Below, one piece after another: positions 1 through 8,989 of a stretch of 21,187 nt of DNA. Position numbers and translations under genes: made by a program. Each line of letters opens with the position of its first letter. Positions within the stretch are counted from its first letter, which is position 1. The DNA is from Phaeoceros laevis (Eukaryota > Anthocerotophyta > Anthocerotopsida > Notothyladales). The notes beneath the pieces are model-generated. The model ran no database searches and had not been told where the DNA came from. It saw nothing but the letters and a program-made list of their open reading frames with translations. The stretch covers positions 31,135 through 52,321 of the forward strand of contig JBNGIQ010007854.1 in assembly GCA_049999765.1 (NCBI GenBank). Direction: 5' to 3'.

Positions 1-1
1 G

Positions 2-1051
2 GAGCTGCACTCAAAGATTGTCAAAAGAGGTCTGCTGGATGATGTAGTGGTGGGCAACTGCCTGGTGGACATGTATGCAAAATGTGGTGAGCTGGAAGGT
101 GCACGCCAGGTTTTTGACAGCATGGACACAAAGGATGCGGTGACATGGAATGCCCTGATTGGTGGGTATGGTACTTGTGATGAAGGTCGCAAGGCACTAG
201 CTTGTTTTGAGGAGATGTTAGTTGCCGGTGTTCATCCTAATGAGGTTACTTTTATTTGCCTTCTAGTAGCATGCAGTCATGAGGGACTGGTCCACGAGGG
301 TCGCAAACAGTTGGATTCCATGGCTGAACAGCATAGCATCAAACCTAGTATTGAGCATTACACCTGCATGATTGATCTTCTTGCGCGTGCTGGCCAATTA
401 GATGAGGCAGAGAAGATGCTATTATCATGTGAAGGCCAAAGTAATGTGGTGGGCTTGACTTCTTTGTTGAATGCCTGCAAAAGTCACGGAGATATAGAGA
501 GGGCTGTGTGGTGTTTTGAAAGCATTGTTAGGCCGGAGCCTCAAATGGCGTCTGCCTATGTGCTCATGGCCAATGCCTACGCAGATGCGGGTAGGTGGAC
601 CGATGTAGACAGGATTGAAACACAGAGAAGGGCAGCAGGAGCTGACAAGAAACCTGCAGTGGCGAGCATTGAGGTGAATAAGGAGGTACACAGATTTCTG
701 GTGGGCGAATGGAGAAAGGATATTGCGCTTAAGGTAGAGAGCACAAATGCACGTGTGAAGCAGGAAGGAGGCCACGTACCTCACACAAAGTTGGTGTTGA
801 AGCCACTGAGTCAGAAGGAAAAGGAAGATGTGCTTTGTGGGCATGCGGAGAAGCTAGCTCTGGCGTTTGGTCTGTTGAACACTCCGAGTGGGACACCTCT
901 GGTGGTAACCAAGAATCTACGCATGTGCAGTGACTGCCACAGCTCCACGGAAATCATGTCAAGGCTTGAACAGAGAGACATTGTGGTAAGGGATGGGTAC
1001 CGTGTGCATCAATTCGCAAACGGGCGTTGCAGTTGTAAGGGACGACCGTGA
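2..1051 (+). CDS. PPR-A: PLS-class PPR protein, C-terminal part, E domains and variant DYW domain
   Basis: The reading frame is open at the left edge and ends with TGA at 1049-1051, so the start lies outside the window. The visible protein begins ELHSKIVKRG and holds about four PPR motifs (YAKCGELEGARQVFDSM, TWNALIGGYG), then E1/E2-like helices (SAYVLMANAYADAGRWTDV), then a DYW-type cytidine deaminase domain. The domain keeps the zinc/catalytic HxE (GHAEKLA), CxxCH (CSDCHS) and the second metal site (HQF plus CSC). By family knowledge such proteins bind organellar RNA and act in RNA editing. Two features are unusual: the PG box normally reading PGCSWIEV is PAVASIEV, and the chain ends CSCKGRP instead of CSCGDYW. 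A broken relative of this C-terminus lies at 10371-10680. The PPR-DYW assignment is very secure; the edited site is unknown. Confidence 0.95.
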   Translation, partial: ELHSKIVKRGLLDDVVVGNCLVDMYAKCGELEGARQVFDSMDTKDAVTWNALIGGYGTCDEGRKALACFEEMLVAGVHPNEVTFICLLVACSHEGLVHEGRKQLDSMAEQHSIKPSIEHYTCMIDLLARAGQLDEAEKMLLSCEGQSNVVGLTSLLNACKSHGDIERAVWCFESIVRPEPQMASAYVLMANAYADAGRWTDVDRIETQRRAAGADKKPAVASIEVNKEVHRFLVGEWRKDIALKVESTNARVKQEGGHVPHTKLVLKPLSQKEKEDVLCGHAEKLALAFGLLNTPSGTPLVVTKNLRMCSDCHSSTEIMSRLEQRDIVVRDGYRVHQFANGRCSCKGRP

Positions 1052-1698
1052 GAATACTGATGATCTAGCCAGTGCTCAGGTGTGAGTGCGAGAGATTGTA
1101 GGGTGTGTCTTGGGTGTGAATGTGATTACTTAACTCCATCCCCGTCAAATTGAGATTGTTGTCTTTCTCTTGGGGTGAATGTTTGTGCGTAACTCTATCC
1201 CTGTCAAACTGAGACACGGACAGGGATCGCTGACACTGATCCGCCACGTATCAGAACACATGACCAGAATGATGTGTCTCCTCCCATACTGAAAAGAAGG
1301 GAGCCGATTCGAAGTGAGAGTGAGAACAGGGGCATTTTCCTGTGGATACCCGGGCATATGTGCATATTTGAAGAACATATTTAATGAGACCAGGGGCCTG
1401 TTGTTAGGGTGAAAGGAAATTCTTGTCGAAAACGCCGATGCAAGCCTGTAGCTGGCGATCTTCACCCTGATGGAGGAACTTTACGCGCTAGGCAGTGGTT
1501 ACTCAGGGTAGCTCTCCAAAATGGCCGCAAGGGCGGAGGCAAAGTTGGAGGTTTTTGCATCCATGGGAGCGCACGAGGCTGCTGTTTTGTGATGTGGCTG
1601 CGTTGGGTATGCCTGCTCCAGGGCAGGGCGCCATCGGGGCCTGCGGGGTGCTGGCTCGCAGCACGTGGCATGAGGTAAATCATATGCCTGCTTTCCAT
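1052..1698. other. 3' flank of PPR-A, no gene seen
   Basis: No convincing coding signal on either strand. Positions about 1466-1620 align, with gaps, to about 10756-10960 downstream of the second DYW fragment; shared words include ctccaaaatggc/ttcaaaatggc and ggaggcaaagttggaggt/agaggcaaagttggaggt. The duplication therefore included sequence 3' of the PPR gene. Confidence 0.6.
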
Positions 1699-3098
1699 TT
1701 AACATACAAGTCCAGAAGGCGGTTAGCCACAGAGGTGTCTGTGTCACGGGCACTTTCTCTTAGCTGGCTATGGATTTGCCTGCCTTCTTCGAGCGTTCTG
1801 ATGCTGGCACATGCTTTTCGAACAGCGATGAAGGTAACTGCATCTGGTTGCAAACCTTGCTGCTGCATCTTGTGAAACAACTCGAGGGCTTCGACACTCT
1901 GTCCTAACTGAGTGAGACCTTTGATCCATGAATTCCAAGAGACTAAATCCTTTGAAGGCATCTTGTCAAAACTGAACCTGCACCCTTGCTGCTCCCACAT
2001 TCACAGTACATGTCAATCAGCGCATTTCCCACAAAAATGTCTGCCGAAAAGCCTTTCTCTACCGTGACTCCGTGAGTCTATGAACTCTTCTTCCTTCATC
2101 CAGGTCACCGACAGCGGCACAGGCATTCAGAATGGCAACATAAGTGAATTTATCTTGCTCAATTTCTTCCTGCTGCATTCCTCTGAAAAGCTGCAAGGCG
2201 TCCTGTCCAATTGCAAGTCCCTGCTGCTGAACATATCCCTTAAGTATAACGTTCCATAAAACCACATGGCCAAGTTGCCAAATATCTGGCGTGCAGGTTC
2301 AATCCTGCCACATTTTGAATACATGTCTACTAGTGCTGTCCCCACAAACACATGGAGCCCATACTCAGAATGCTCGATCTCATTATATATGTAGGCCCTT
2401 ACCAGTCTCCATTGCTGGTCTACAGGTTGCCACAGGCATTAACCGCTGGGACGAAGGATGTATCGTCTGGTTCCACACCTGCCCCTTGAATTTGCTGGAA
2501 GAGTTCAAGGGCCTTGTCAGTGTACCCGCTGTTTGTGTAGACTTTCAGTATCCCATTCCATGATTCCACAGTTTGCTCCTAAAGGCAACTGATGAAACAC
2601 TGACATCAGTATCCATTCCAACATTGACATCAGTATCCATTCCCTGACTAGCAACCAATGCATGGCAGTTTTTGCCCTCATCCAAGGCAGATATGTTGGC
2701 ACAGGCTCTAATGACAGAAACAAAAGTCGATGAATCTGTGGATAAAGAAGCATCTGATGAAAAAGTCTGACGGCTTCTGCCCCCTGGCCATGCTCCAAGC
2801 AACCTTTCAGCATTGCATTCCAGGTGGGAACATCTTGTGTTGGCATGGTGCAAAATACCCCAAAACTAGGCATCCTCGAGCATTCCACATTTGACATACA
2901 TGTTGACCAACAAGGGCAGTTCCAACCAAAACATCTGAGGCCAGGGCACTTGATCTTAGTCTAGTATGGATTTGTCTCCCACCCTGCAGCTATTTTCTGG
3001 TGGCACACCCGTGCAGGACACAAGCCAATGTAACTGCATTTGGCCTTACACCATCCAGCTGCATCTGCTCAGACATTTTGACGCCCTCCTCCCACGTC
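1699..3098 (-). pseudogene. Inverted partial copy of PPR-B
   Basis: Read on the minus strand this segment matches PPR-B (about 17331-18750) almost throughout. Shared stretches include EQMQLDGVRPNAVT, ACANISALDEGKNCHA, MYSKCGRIEPARQIF, ILNACAAVGDLDEGRRVH and MPSKDLVSWN. It is broken: the frame changes several times, an in-place tandem duplication makes MDTDVNVGMDTDVSV (about 2607-2650), and about 20 codons between NVG and FHQLP are missing. There are small insertions around 2210-2230 and 2380-2430. Homology stops after the codons for LDLYV at about 1699 and at about 3098, where the R1 repeat begins. It has no start codon, transit peptide or DYW domain and cannot make a full PPR protein. Confidence 0.93.
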
Positions 3099-3547
3099 TC
3101 AAATGATCCACCAGTACTCGCGGATGACTTGAGACTTACAAATCCTCCAGTTGCACAGAGGGCTGGATGAACATACATGCGTGTACAGAGGGCTGGATGC
3201 ACGCGTGTACATGTATGTGACACTTCTCTACCTCAAGTCCTGACTGGAACCAAGGTTATCCTTTGCCAAGTTCTGGTTTCAACTAACACAAGTTCCTCCC
3301 TCCAGGTTTGTTGCTTACTTGGCTGCCCTCCGTTTCCCACCTGTAGATTCTTCACATTACATGCTTGCAGGCCTAGCTAGGGCGGATTGTTGGAGGACTG
3401 CCCTTGACCAACTTCATTAGTTGCTGCCAAAGCACCGGTACAGCGTCAACTTCTGCTGCGTCAACAATTCTGGATCCATATATGGAGTAAACCTGTAGAA
3501 CCCTCCAAGAACCCATTGCACATTGCAATTGGTGGCAATCTCATGCA
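3097..3547 (+). repeat. Dispersed repeat R, copy 1
   Basis: About 440 bp that align along their length to 9342-9777 in the same orientation. Examples of shared words are gatccaccagtactcgcgga, caagtcctgactggaaccaa and ctgcaggcctaact/cttgcaggcctagct. The left end is an imperfect inverted repeat (3097-3109 with 3122-3134). Copy 1 has a local duplication of acagagggctggatg (about 3172-3200) that copy 2 lacks, and lacks about 26 bp near 3478 that copy 2 has. No coding capacity is evident. It may be a non-autonomous transposable element; the family is not recognised. Confidence 0.85.
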
Positions 3548-3674
3548 TTCCTAACTTCCTGCATTTTATATTAACGTCAGTTTACTTTATTTTGGTGGTT
3601 CCTCCCTCCCTCGGCCTGTTCTCGGTGCGTACGACTTGGGCTGTCGGGACGAGAGGAAGCACGTCGAGCTGTAG

Positions 3675-3864
3675 GCCGCCGGAAGCTGTGGCGAGAAGCT
3701 CTTCTAGCTCGCTAGGGCCGAGACCCGGTTTAGGGCAACGACGGGTGCTATAAGAGCTGGCCTCGCTCGCCCTTGGGACACCATTCGCACTCTCGCTCTC
3801 GCCATTCAGCAGCTCCGCTCCTCTGCTCTTCGGCGCTTCCGCTCCTCTGCTCGCTAAAGTTTCC
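3675..3864 (+). promoter_or_regulatory. Duplicated promoter and 5' UTR block with TATA box
   Basis: This block aligns to the reverse complement of about 8723-8957, the promoter and leader of the small secreted-peptide gene. Shared landmarks are gacccggtttagggca, a TATA box (TATAAGAG at 3749-3756, matching 8866-8873 on the minus strand) and the leader words cgctctcgcc and cagctccgctc. In this orientation it would drive the signal exon at 3865 and the BAH gene. Confidence 0.75.
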
Positions 3865-3968
3865 ATGGCGGCGTCTTCTTCTTCTAGCACTGTGCTGGTA
3901 GCGGCTTCTGCTGCTTTTGTGGTTCTGGCCCTTGGGAGTCCCTCAGGCCATGGGCGCTCGCTCTCTGG
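3865..3968 (+). CDS. Duplicated signal-peptide exon, possible first exon of the BAH gene
   Basis: ATG at 3865 opens an exon paralogous to exon 1 of the minus-strand peptide gene (8623-8722). It reads MAASSSSSTVLVAASAAFVV followed by LALGSPSGHGRSLSG, against MASSSYSTLLVAAFAALLVV in the paralog. Relative to the paralog it has one extra codon near the start and one extra G at about 3934, which shifts the last ten residues. The exon ends at a donor (GTGGGT, 3969) where the paralog has GTGAGT. The added base changes the exon from phase 1 to phase 2. If the intron 3969-4078 is used (acceptor ttcacag), the exon joins in frame to the ORF containing ATG 4098. Without splicing the frame ends soon at TAG. 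It is either a captured first exon or an untranslated relic; RNA data would decide. Confidence 0.5.
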
Positions 3969-4097
3969 GTGGGTACCTCGAGCTCTTCATTTTGTGAAGT
4001 AGTACGGCCCCACTTGAAGCCGTGTAAAGAAGACGTTTACAATAACTTCGGCATTGCAAAGTCCAGGGAATTTCACAGGAATTTTAGAGAGAGCCCG

Positions 4098-5425
4098 ATG
4101 GCCGGAGGAAAAAATCAATTAGAGCGGCAGGGGTGGGCGGCTGGGGCCGGGGAACACAAGGCGAAGCCAGTCGGGGAGGAGGTTGGGAAGGAACGTAGCG
4201 GCCGGGAGCTGGTGAAGTGTTACAGCGCCTTTGAACTGGCCGGGAAGAAATACGAGCTAGAGAGTAGCGTGCTGGTGAATTCGCATCCAGATGACGAATG
4301 CAAGAGGCCTTACGTTGGAATAATCAAGAGGATCACGGAGAAGCAGGACGAATCTGTACATGTGTTGTTCCAGTGGCTGTACCGACCCGAGGAGGCCAAG
4401 AATTCGTTCGGAGGAGCTTTTTCCGCCGCTGACGCTCGAGAGCTTTACTACAGCTACCATGAGGACGAGGTTCCGGCAGAGTGTGTGATGCACAGGTGCG
4501 TGGTGCACGTCATACCACACGGGAAGCAGTTCCCACAGAAATCCAAGTTCAAGGGCCACGTTGTGCGTCGCATCTACGACAGGCACGGAAAGCGGCTGTG
4601 GAAGCTGACAGACAAGGACTACAAGGAGAGCAACCAGGAGGAAATCCAGAAGCTCCTGGAGAAGACAAGGCTCGTGGTGGGGGACCTGCCAGACGACGTT
4701 CATGAACAGGAGGTGGATGCTGCCACCGTCAAGGCTGACAGGCGCCGGAAACTGGCCTTGCTCGTCAAACAGGAGGATGTCAGAGTGCGGGCTGCTCCAG
4801 AGCAACAGCAAAATCAACCACTACAAAAGAGTCCCGGAAAATCTTCAAATCTGCCGAGTAAGGACGCTGTGCCTGCGAGCCGAAATGCTCCAATGAAGCT
4901 CGCAACAGGTGCCGGAATCAGCTCTTCGAGGCTCTGGTGCGGCATGTCAGCGAGGAGCAGGGAGAGGAGACTTCGGAGGCTCGAGGGAAACAGCCCATGG
5001 ATGGAAGAACCTTCCAGTCAGCGATATTAATGAGAGCTGCTGCTGCTCACTACTCAGGTATTGTTGAACCACCCGCCAGTCCTTTGCTGCCAGATATAGA
5101 GGCAGCATTAGTAGCAGCAAATGCTCTCGAAATCTGTGTGCACGCTGCATTCTCTTCCACCCACCAGTACAACCTCAAGATCAGGTCCCTTGTATTCAAC
5201 TTGGGGCCTAGGACCAGCGGTGTCCTGGCCAGAAGGCTCCTGCTGAAGGAGCTTCCGCCAGATTCTGTCGTGCAGATGACACCAGCGGAGCTCAAGGCAG
5301 GCTACACATCTGCAGAGCAAGCAGCAAAGCAGCCCAAGCTTGCCGAGGAGATCGCAAGGAAGCCCATTGGCAAGCTGCAACCCACCAAGAGCAATTCGAA
5401 GATTTCTGAAGCTGCAGATAACTGA
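4098..5425 (+). CDS. BAH domain plus TFIIS-M domain protein (AIPP3/BDT1-like)
   Basis: The conservative start is ATG 4098 (MAGGKNQ). Proposed exons are 4098-4857 and 4899-5425, with a 41-bp intron (GTAAGG donor, AATGAAG acceptor) that joins the frames and gives 428 aa. Residues about 45-172 form a BAH domain, with landmarks KKYELESSVLV, PYVGIIKRI, FQWLYRPEEA, ELYYSYHEDEVPAE, MHRCVVH and LWKLTDKDY. Residues about 255-385 resemble the TFIIS central domain (RCRNQLFEALV, YNLKIRSLVFNL, ARRLLLKELPPD, MTPAELKAG). In plants this combination occurs in nuclear proteins such as AIPP3/BDT1, whose BAH domain reads histone methylation and restrains transcription; that role is inferred from family knowledge. 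Odd points are the very short intron, a duplicated promoter and signal exon just upstream, and a tandem copy of the 3' coding end after the stop. A frameshift instead of the intron cannot be excluded. Confidence 0.8.
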
Positions 5426-5427
5426 TC

Positions 5428-5600
5428 ATGACATGCCACCCGCAGAGCTCAAGGCAGGCTTCACATCTTTACAGGAAATGCCAAAGAAGCCCATATGCAT
5501 AGCCAAGCCTGCAGAGGAGCTCGCAAGGAAGCTCATCCGCAAGCCTTGAACAGCACAACAAGGGGAAGCTGCAAATAACGGACAAGTCACAAAGATCAGG
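5428..5600 (+). repeat. Tandem degenerate copy of the BAH gene's 3' coding end
   Basis: Positions about 5270-5427 and 5428-5590 are two diverged copies of one unit. The first encodes MTPAELKAGYTSAEQ and EEIARKPIGK; the second, in another frame, encodes MPPAELKAGFTSLQE and EELARKLIRKP followed by TGA. Each unit closes with a gaagctgca-rataac word. The second copy lies after the stop at 5425 and would be translated only with extra splicing or a frameshift. It is probably 3' UTR or a relic. Confidence 0.7.
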
Positions 5601-6616
5601 CTAATCACTTGAGCTGACCTTTTTCAGCTGTAGCGGTAACATTTGTAGTACGTCTGAGTTGCGAGTCTCACGTTGAGTTGCAACATAGTTGCCTGGTTGC
5701 CAATTGCTTAGTGTTGAGCTTTGCCAACAGCCGTTCCAAGGTCAATCTTCTCTTGCTGCACAGCTTGCAATTGGAAGCCTTGATGAATCGATATCGACCT
5801 GCCCATCACAGTATGTAGACTAGTTTGCTGCCGATCCAAACATGAACAGATCTAGATTTACAAATTACTTTTCCTTTTTGGCCACCCTGCCTGGATTAAA
5901 AATAATTCGCAGCCAAGCAGAGCCATATATACTGAGCTGAAGGTCGAGGTAAAGCAGTCGAGAAACCAGTTCCCTGTTCGTGAAGCTCAAAGTACCCTCG
6001 AAAAGACCCTTTAGCTAGTTTTTTATCTCACAGCTATCTCACACTAGATAGTGCTGCCAGCCAGGGCTGTTAAAAACTGGCTCTGTTTGATGTGCTGTTT
6101 GCAATTGATTGATTGATTCTTAGCTAGCTGCTCAGGAGCATCCTTCTGGAGCCGGTTACGCGCAAGACTGGATGCTGTACAGCGCAAGCTGGCGTCTCCC
6201 TCGGAGTCCCGTCCCGCTTCCTGCTTGCTAAGCCTTCGCCAACGGCTGCGAGACAGTGTCGACAAGGGAGGAGACAATGATCGAGACCGGACGGGCTGGC
6301 CACTGCCGCTGTCCTTACGAATCGTCACTGTCACATTCATTGTTTGCCCTGGTGAGTCACCCAAGTAAATCCCGTTGCCTGATTACCTACGAGCCGAAAT
6401 GTATGGCAGACTTGCGTGTATTGCAGCTGGTACAAATAGCGTTAAATAAAAAAAGCATATTGGCAAAGAGATAGTCTAGTTGGATAGACTTGTAGTGAAA
6501 ACATATGGGGTGTATAGAATTTAGTACATTTGTACATAAGATTGGATATGGTAGGTACTTTCACAAAATAGAACCTTATACTACTATACGTCCATGCTCA
6601 GGATATGGAATAGGAC

Positions 6617-6712
6617 TGACGGATTGTATCGGGAATATGACGGATCATGTCCGGAATACGACCGGAATATGACGGATTGTGTCCGGAATACGACCATGAC
6701 GGACCACATGGA
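6617..6712. repeat. Short tandem repeat, about 30-bp unit
   Basis: About three to four imperfect units built on tgacggat-nntgtccggaatacgacc. The words gacggatt/gacggatc/gacggacc and ccggaatacgacc recur. The unit is degenerate at both ends and lies in AT-rich non-coding DNA. Confidence 0.8.
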
Positions 6713-7256
6713 CAGAGCTAAATAATGATTAAAATTCCTTTGACTTTGCTAGCATTATGAGGATCCCATATGTCCCACCCGGAGGTAAGGACACGATGAA
6801 TGATTGTATATGTAATTCATTTGACCTTTTTAACATTATCCAACAAAGGATATATGTCTGGAGTCAAGACCCAACCGTGTCTTCCTAGTACCCTTCCCCT
6901 ATCCAACAAACCCTCATAAATATACATCACCTGTGCATGGCCATACGAGATCATAGATATATCCTGGGCCTATGCTTAGAGCCATTCGGGATCTTGGACA
7001 AAGACAAAGATAATGTATGTTTATTGGCAGAGCACAAGTCATATGGTTATAGCTATAGGGCCATAGGAATTCCATTTACCATATGTATGAAACATTTGGC
7101 CCTTTACAAGCTTAGGATAATGAGGCAATGACTGGTCCATGGGAGAGTGAAACCTATACAATAAAGTATCCAATGACCAATGATATATAATTGCTTCCTA
7201 AGTTTGTACTATGCTTTATGGGACCTCAAGATCCCAGATCCTATCCACCTTGAAAT

Positions 7257-7350
7257 TACAAACCCCAACGTAGTGAATAGGCATATGGTTACAGGTTGCG
7301 AAGTAAAAACCCCAACATAGTGAATAAGCATATGGTTAAAGGTTGCGAAG
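7257..7350. repeat. Two-copy 47-bp tandem duplication
   Basis: The unit beginning accccaac and ending ggttgcgaag occurs twice with a 47-bp period (cccc at 7263 and 7310) and only a few substitutions. Probably a local slippage duplication. Confidence 0.85.
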
Positions 7351-8091
7351 GCAGTCTTTACCTGAACTCACCGTAGCCCTAAACCTGATTCCCGGAGATT
7401 GCATATCTCAAACACGTGTTTAAGGTATGGTTGATTCCCGTTACGTACGTCATTAGGCAGCTCGTGACAATAATTAATGTTGGGGGACGCTCCAGGCGTG
7501 GCTGGCGGGCGAGGTTCCGTCGCCATCGCTGGTCCTGCTGACGAGCGTACTTCATTAATTATGCGCCTCCCTCAGCCTTCCACCTTCAGTCGCTCAGGCT
7601 ACCTAGGTGAATTGGTACCACCTCGTATCGTTCAAGTTTACAAACTTGTTTACAAGCTTACAACGTTCACAGTTGGAGGCACAGTCATATCGATTGTGTA
7701 CGCGTAGACTTGAAAGCTTGAAAGCTTGAACGACACGACATAGACGCTGGTCAGTCGGCAAGAAAACCCGGCCCCAGGCCTTAAACCGCGGCACTGTTCA
7801 CAGATACGCATGCTTAGCGCTAGCTACCTACAAGCAAGCTTGTACCACAGTGGAATGAGAGCTATGCTCTTGCTTTGTAATTATCAAAAAGGTCGCCTGG
7901 GATCACTTTGAACAGCTTCTCATGACCAGGAACTTGACAGCAGTGCTTCATGATCAGCCACCGCACAAAACTTAGCTAACTCCCACGCACAGCCAGCTCT
8001 TGATGAGCAGCAAGCGAGCTTCCTTAATTAATGCATACTCCTCCTAGGAGGCCTTAAGCTAGCTACTGCTCCAGAGCTAATCAGTGGCTAA

Positions 8092-8722
8092 TCAGTGCTC
8101 CAGCTCGGCGACAGTAGGTGGGGCGTCATACTGGCGGCAGCATGGCCACTCGGGCTCGGCGTTGTCCGCAGCAGCTGCACCTTCGCTGCTCTCAATCACG
8201 GTTTCAGCTGCATCCACCCAGAACAACCTTGCAAATCAGAAGAGCTCTAGACAGCTAGCTAGCCGGCGCCCTCGGAGACAGCAAAAATCTCAATTGCAGA
8301 ACGAACCGATCGATGCGAGTATTGGAAATTGACGCCAGAAGAAGACAGAAGAGTAAGCTTACCCTGCTCGATGATGTATGCGCCTGGAGCAGGAGCGGGC
8401 TGATCAAGACCAGGTAGAAAAACGTCAGCGTCGGCTGTCACTGTGGGGGGCGCGTCATATTGGCGGCAGCAAGGCCACTCTACGACACCTGCATCCATGA
8501 GTTGACAAGGGCACAACAATACATAGAGTCAGTCAAAAAGCATGCATATATGCTTTCAAGCTGACGATGACGATGAGGAAGCAATTGCAAGCTGGTAGCT
8601 ATAGCAAGGGCTGACTACTCACCCAGGGAGCGAGCGCCCATGGCCTGAGGGACTCCAATGGCCACAACCAAAAGAGCAGCGAAAGCTGCTACCAGCAGAG
8701 TGCTGTAAGAGGAAGACGCCAT
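8092..8722 (-). CDS. Small secreted precursor with a twice-repeated peptide EWPCCRQYDAPPTV
   Basis: Three exons on the minus strand: 8722-8623, 8488-8363 and 8207-8092, with introns GTGAGT..GCAG and GTAAGC..GCAG, all phase 1. They give 342 nt and 113 aa. Residues 1-31 form a signal peptide (MASSSYSTLLVAAFAALLVV, then AIGVPQAMGA). EWPCCRQYDAPPTV occurs at residues 37-50 (exon 2) and 95-108 (exon 3), separated by an acidic, Pro/Ala-rich spacer. The copies differ at seven codons, all synonymous. The rest of the protein is not repeated and matches no family I know. The layout suits a precursor that is cut in the secretory pathway to release a Cys-Cys peptide; function is unknown. An alternative exon 3 acceptor at ttgcaag would end after ten further residues and lose the second copy. 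Promoter and exon 1 are duplicated at 3675-3968. Confidence 0.75.
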
Positions 8723-8957
8723 CTTCCAAAGGCAGAGCAGCGGAACCTTTCAAGAGCCGGAAAAGCAGAAAAGCCGAAAAGCGGAAGTGCGGAAGAGCGG
8801 AGCGGAGCTGCTGCTGCTGCTGAAAGGCGAGAGCGAGAATGATGCCTCAAGGCTGGCGGGGCCGCCTCTTATAGCCGCCCTGGTGCCCTAAACCGGGTCT
8901 GGGCCCTCGGTAGCTGGCCAGCAGTTCTAAGGGCTCCTCGCCACAGCTGCCGTAGAT
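8723..8957 (-). promoter_or_regulatory. Promoter and leader of the repeated-peptide gene
   Basis: On the minus strand a TATA box (TATAAGAG, 8866-8873) lies about 145 bp before the ATG. The leader is rich in Ser/Arg-like purine blocks and a GCTGCTGCTGCTG run (about 8808-8821). The conserved duplicate at 3675-3864 retains the TATA box and the gacccggtttagggca element just upstream. Confidence 0.7.
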
Positions 8958-8989
8958 AGAGCTCTATACGCTCATGATTGATCAGCAGA

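Larger units (their letters stand above)
5601..8091. other. Intergenic region, no supported gene
   Basis: No ORF here resembles a known family. An open frame on the minus strand (6044-6364, first internal ATG near 6340, residues such as VTIRKDSGSG and SLARNRLQKDAPEQL) has coding-like composition but no recognisable domain. About 6480-7470 is AT-rich and repeat-bearing. A short ATTG run is at about 6107-6119. Around 7625-7735 the word tcgttcaag and its reverse complement cttgaacga face each other about 100 bp apart, a weak inverted repeat. Confidence 0.5.

Noticed and set aside
425-844. 139-codon minus-strand ORF across PPR-A
   Set aside because: It is the antisense shadow of the well-supported PPR-DYW frame.
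3969-4097. BAH ORF starting at GTG 3969
   Set aside because: GTG is not a normal plant nuclear start, and the position coincides with a duplicated splice donor. ATG 4098 or a spliced start at 3865 is more sensible.
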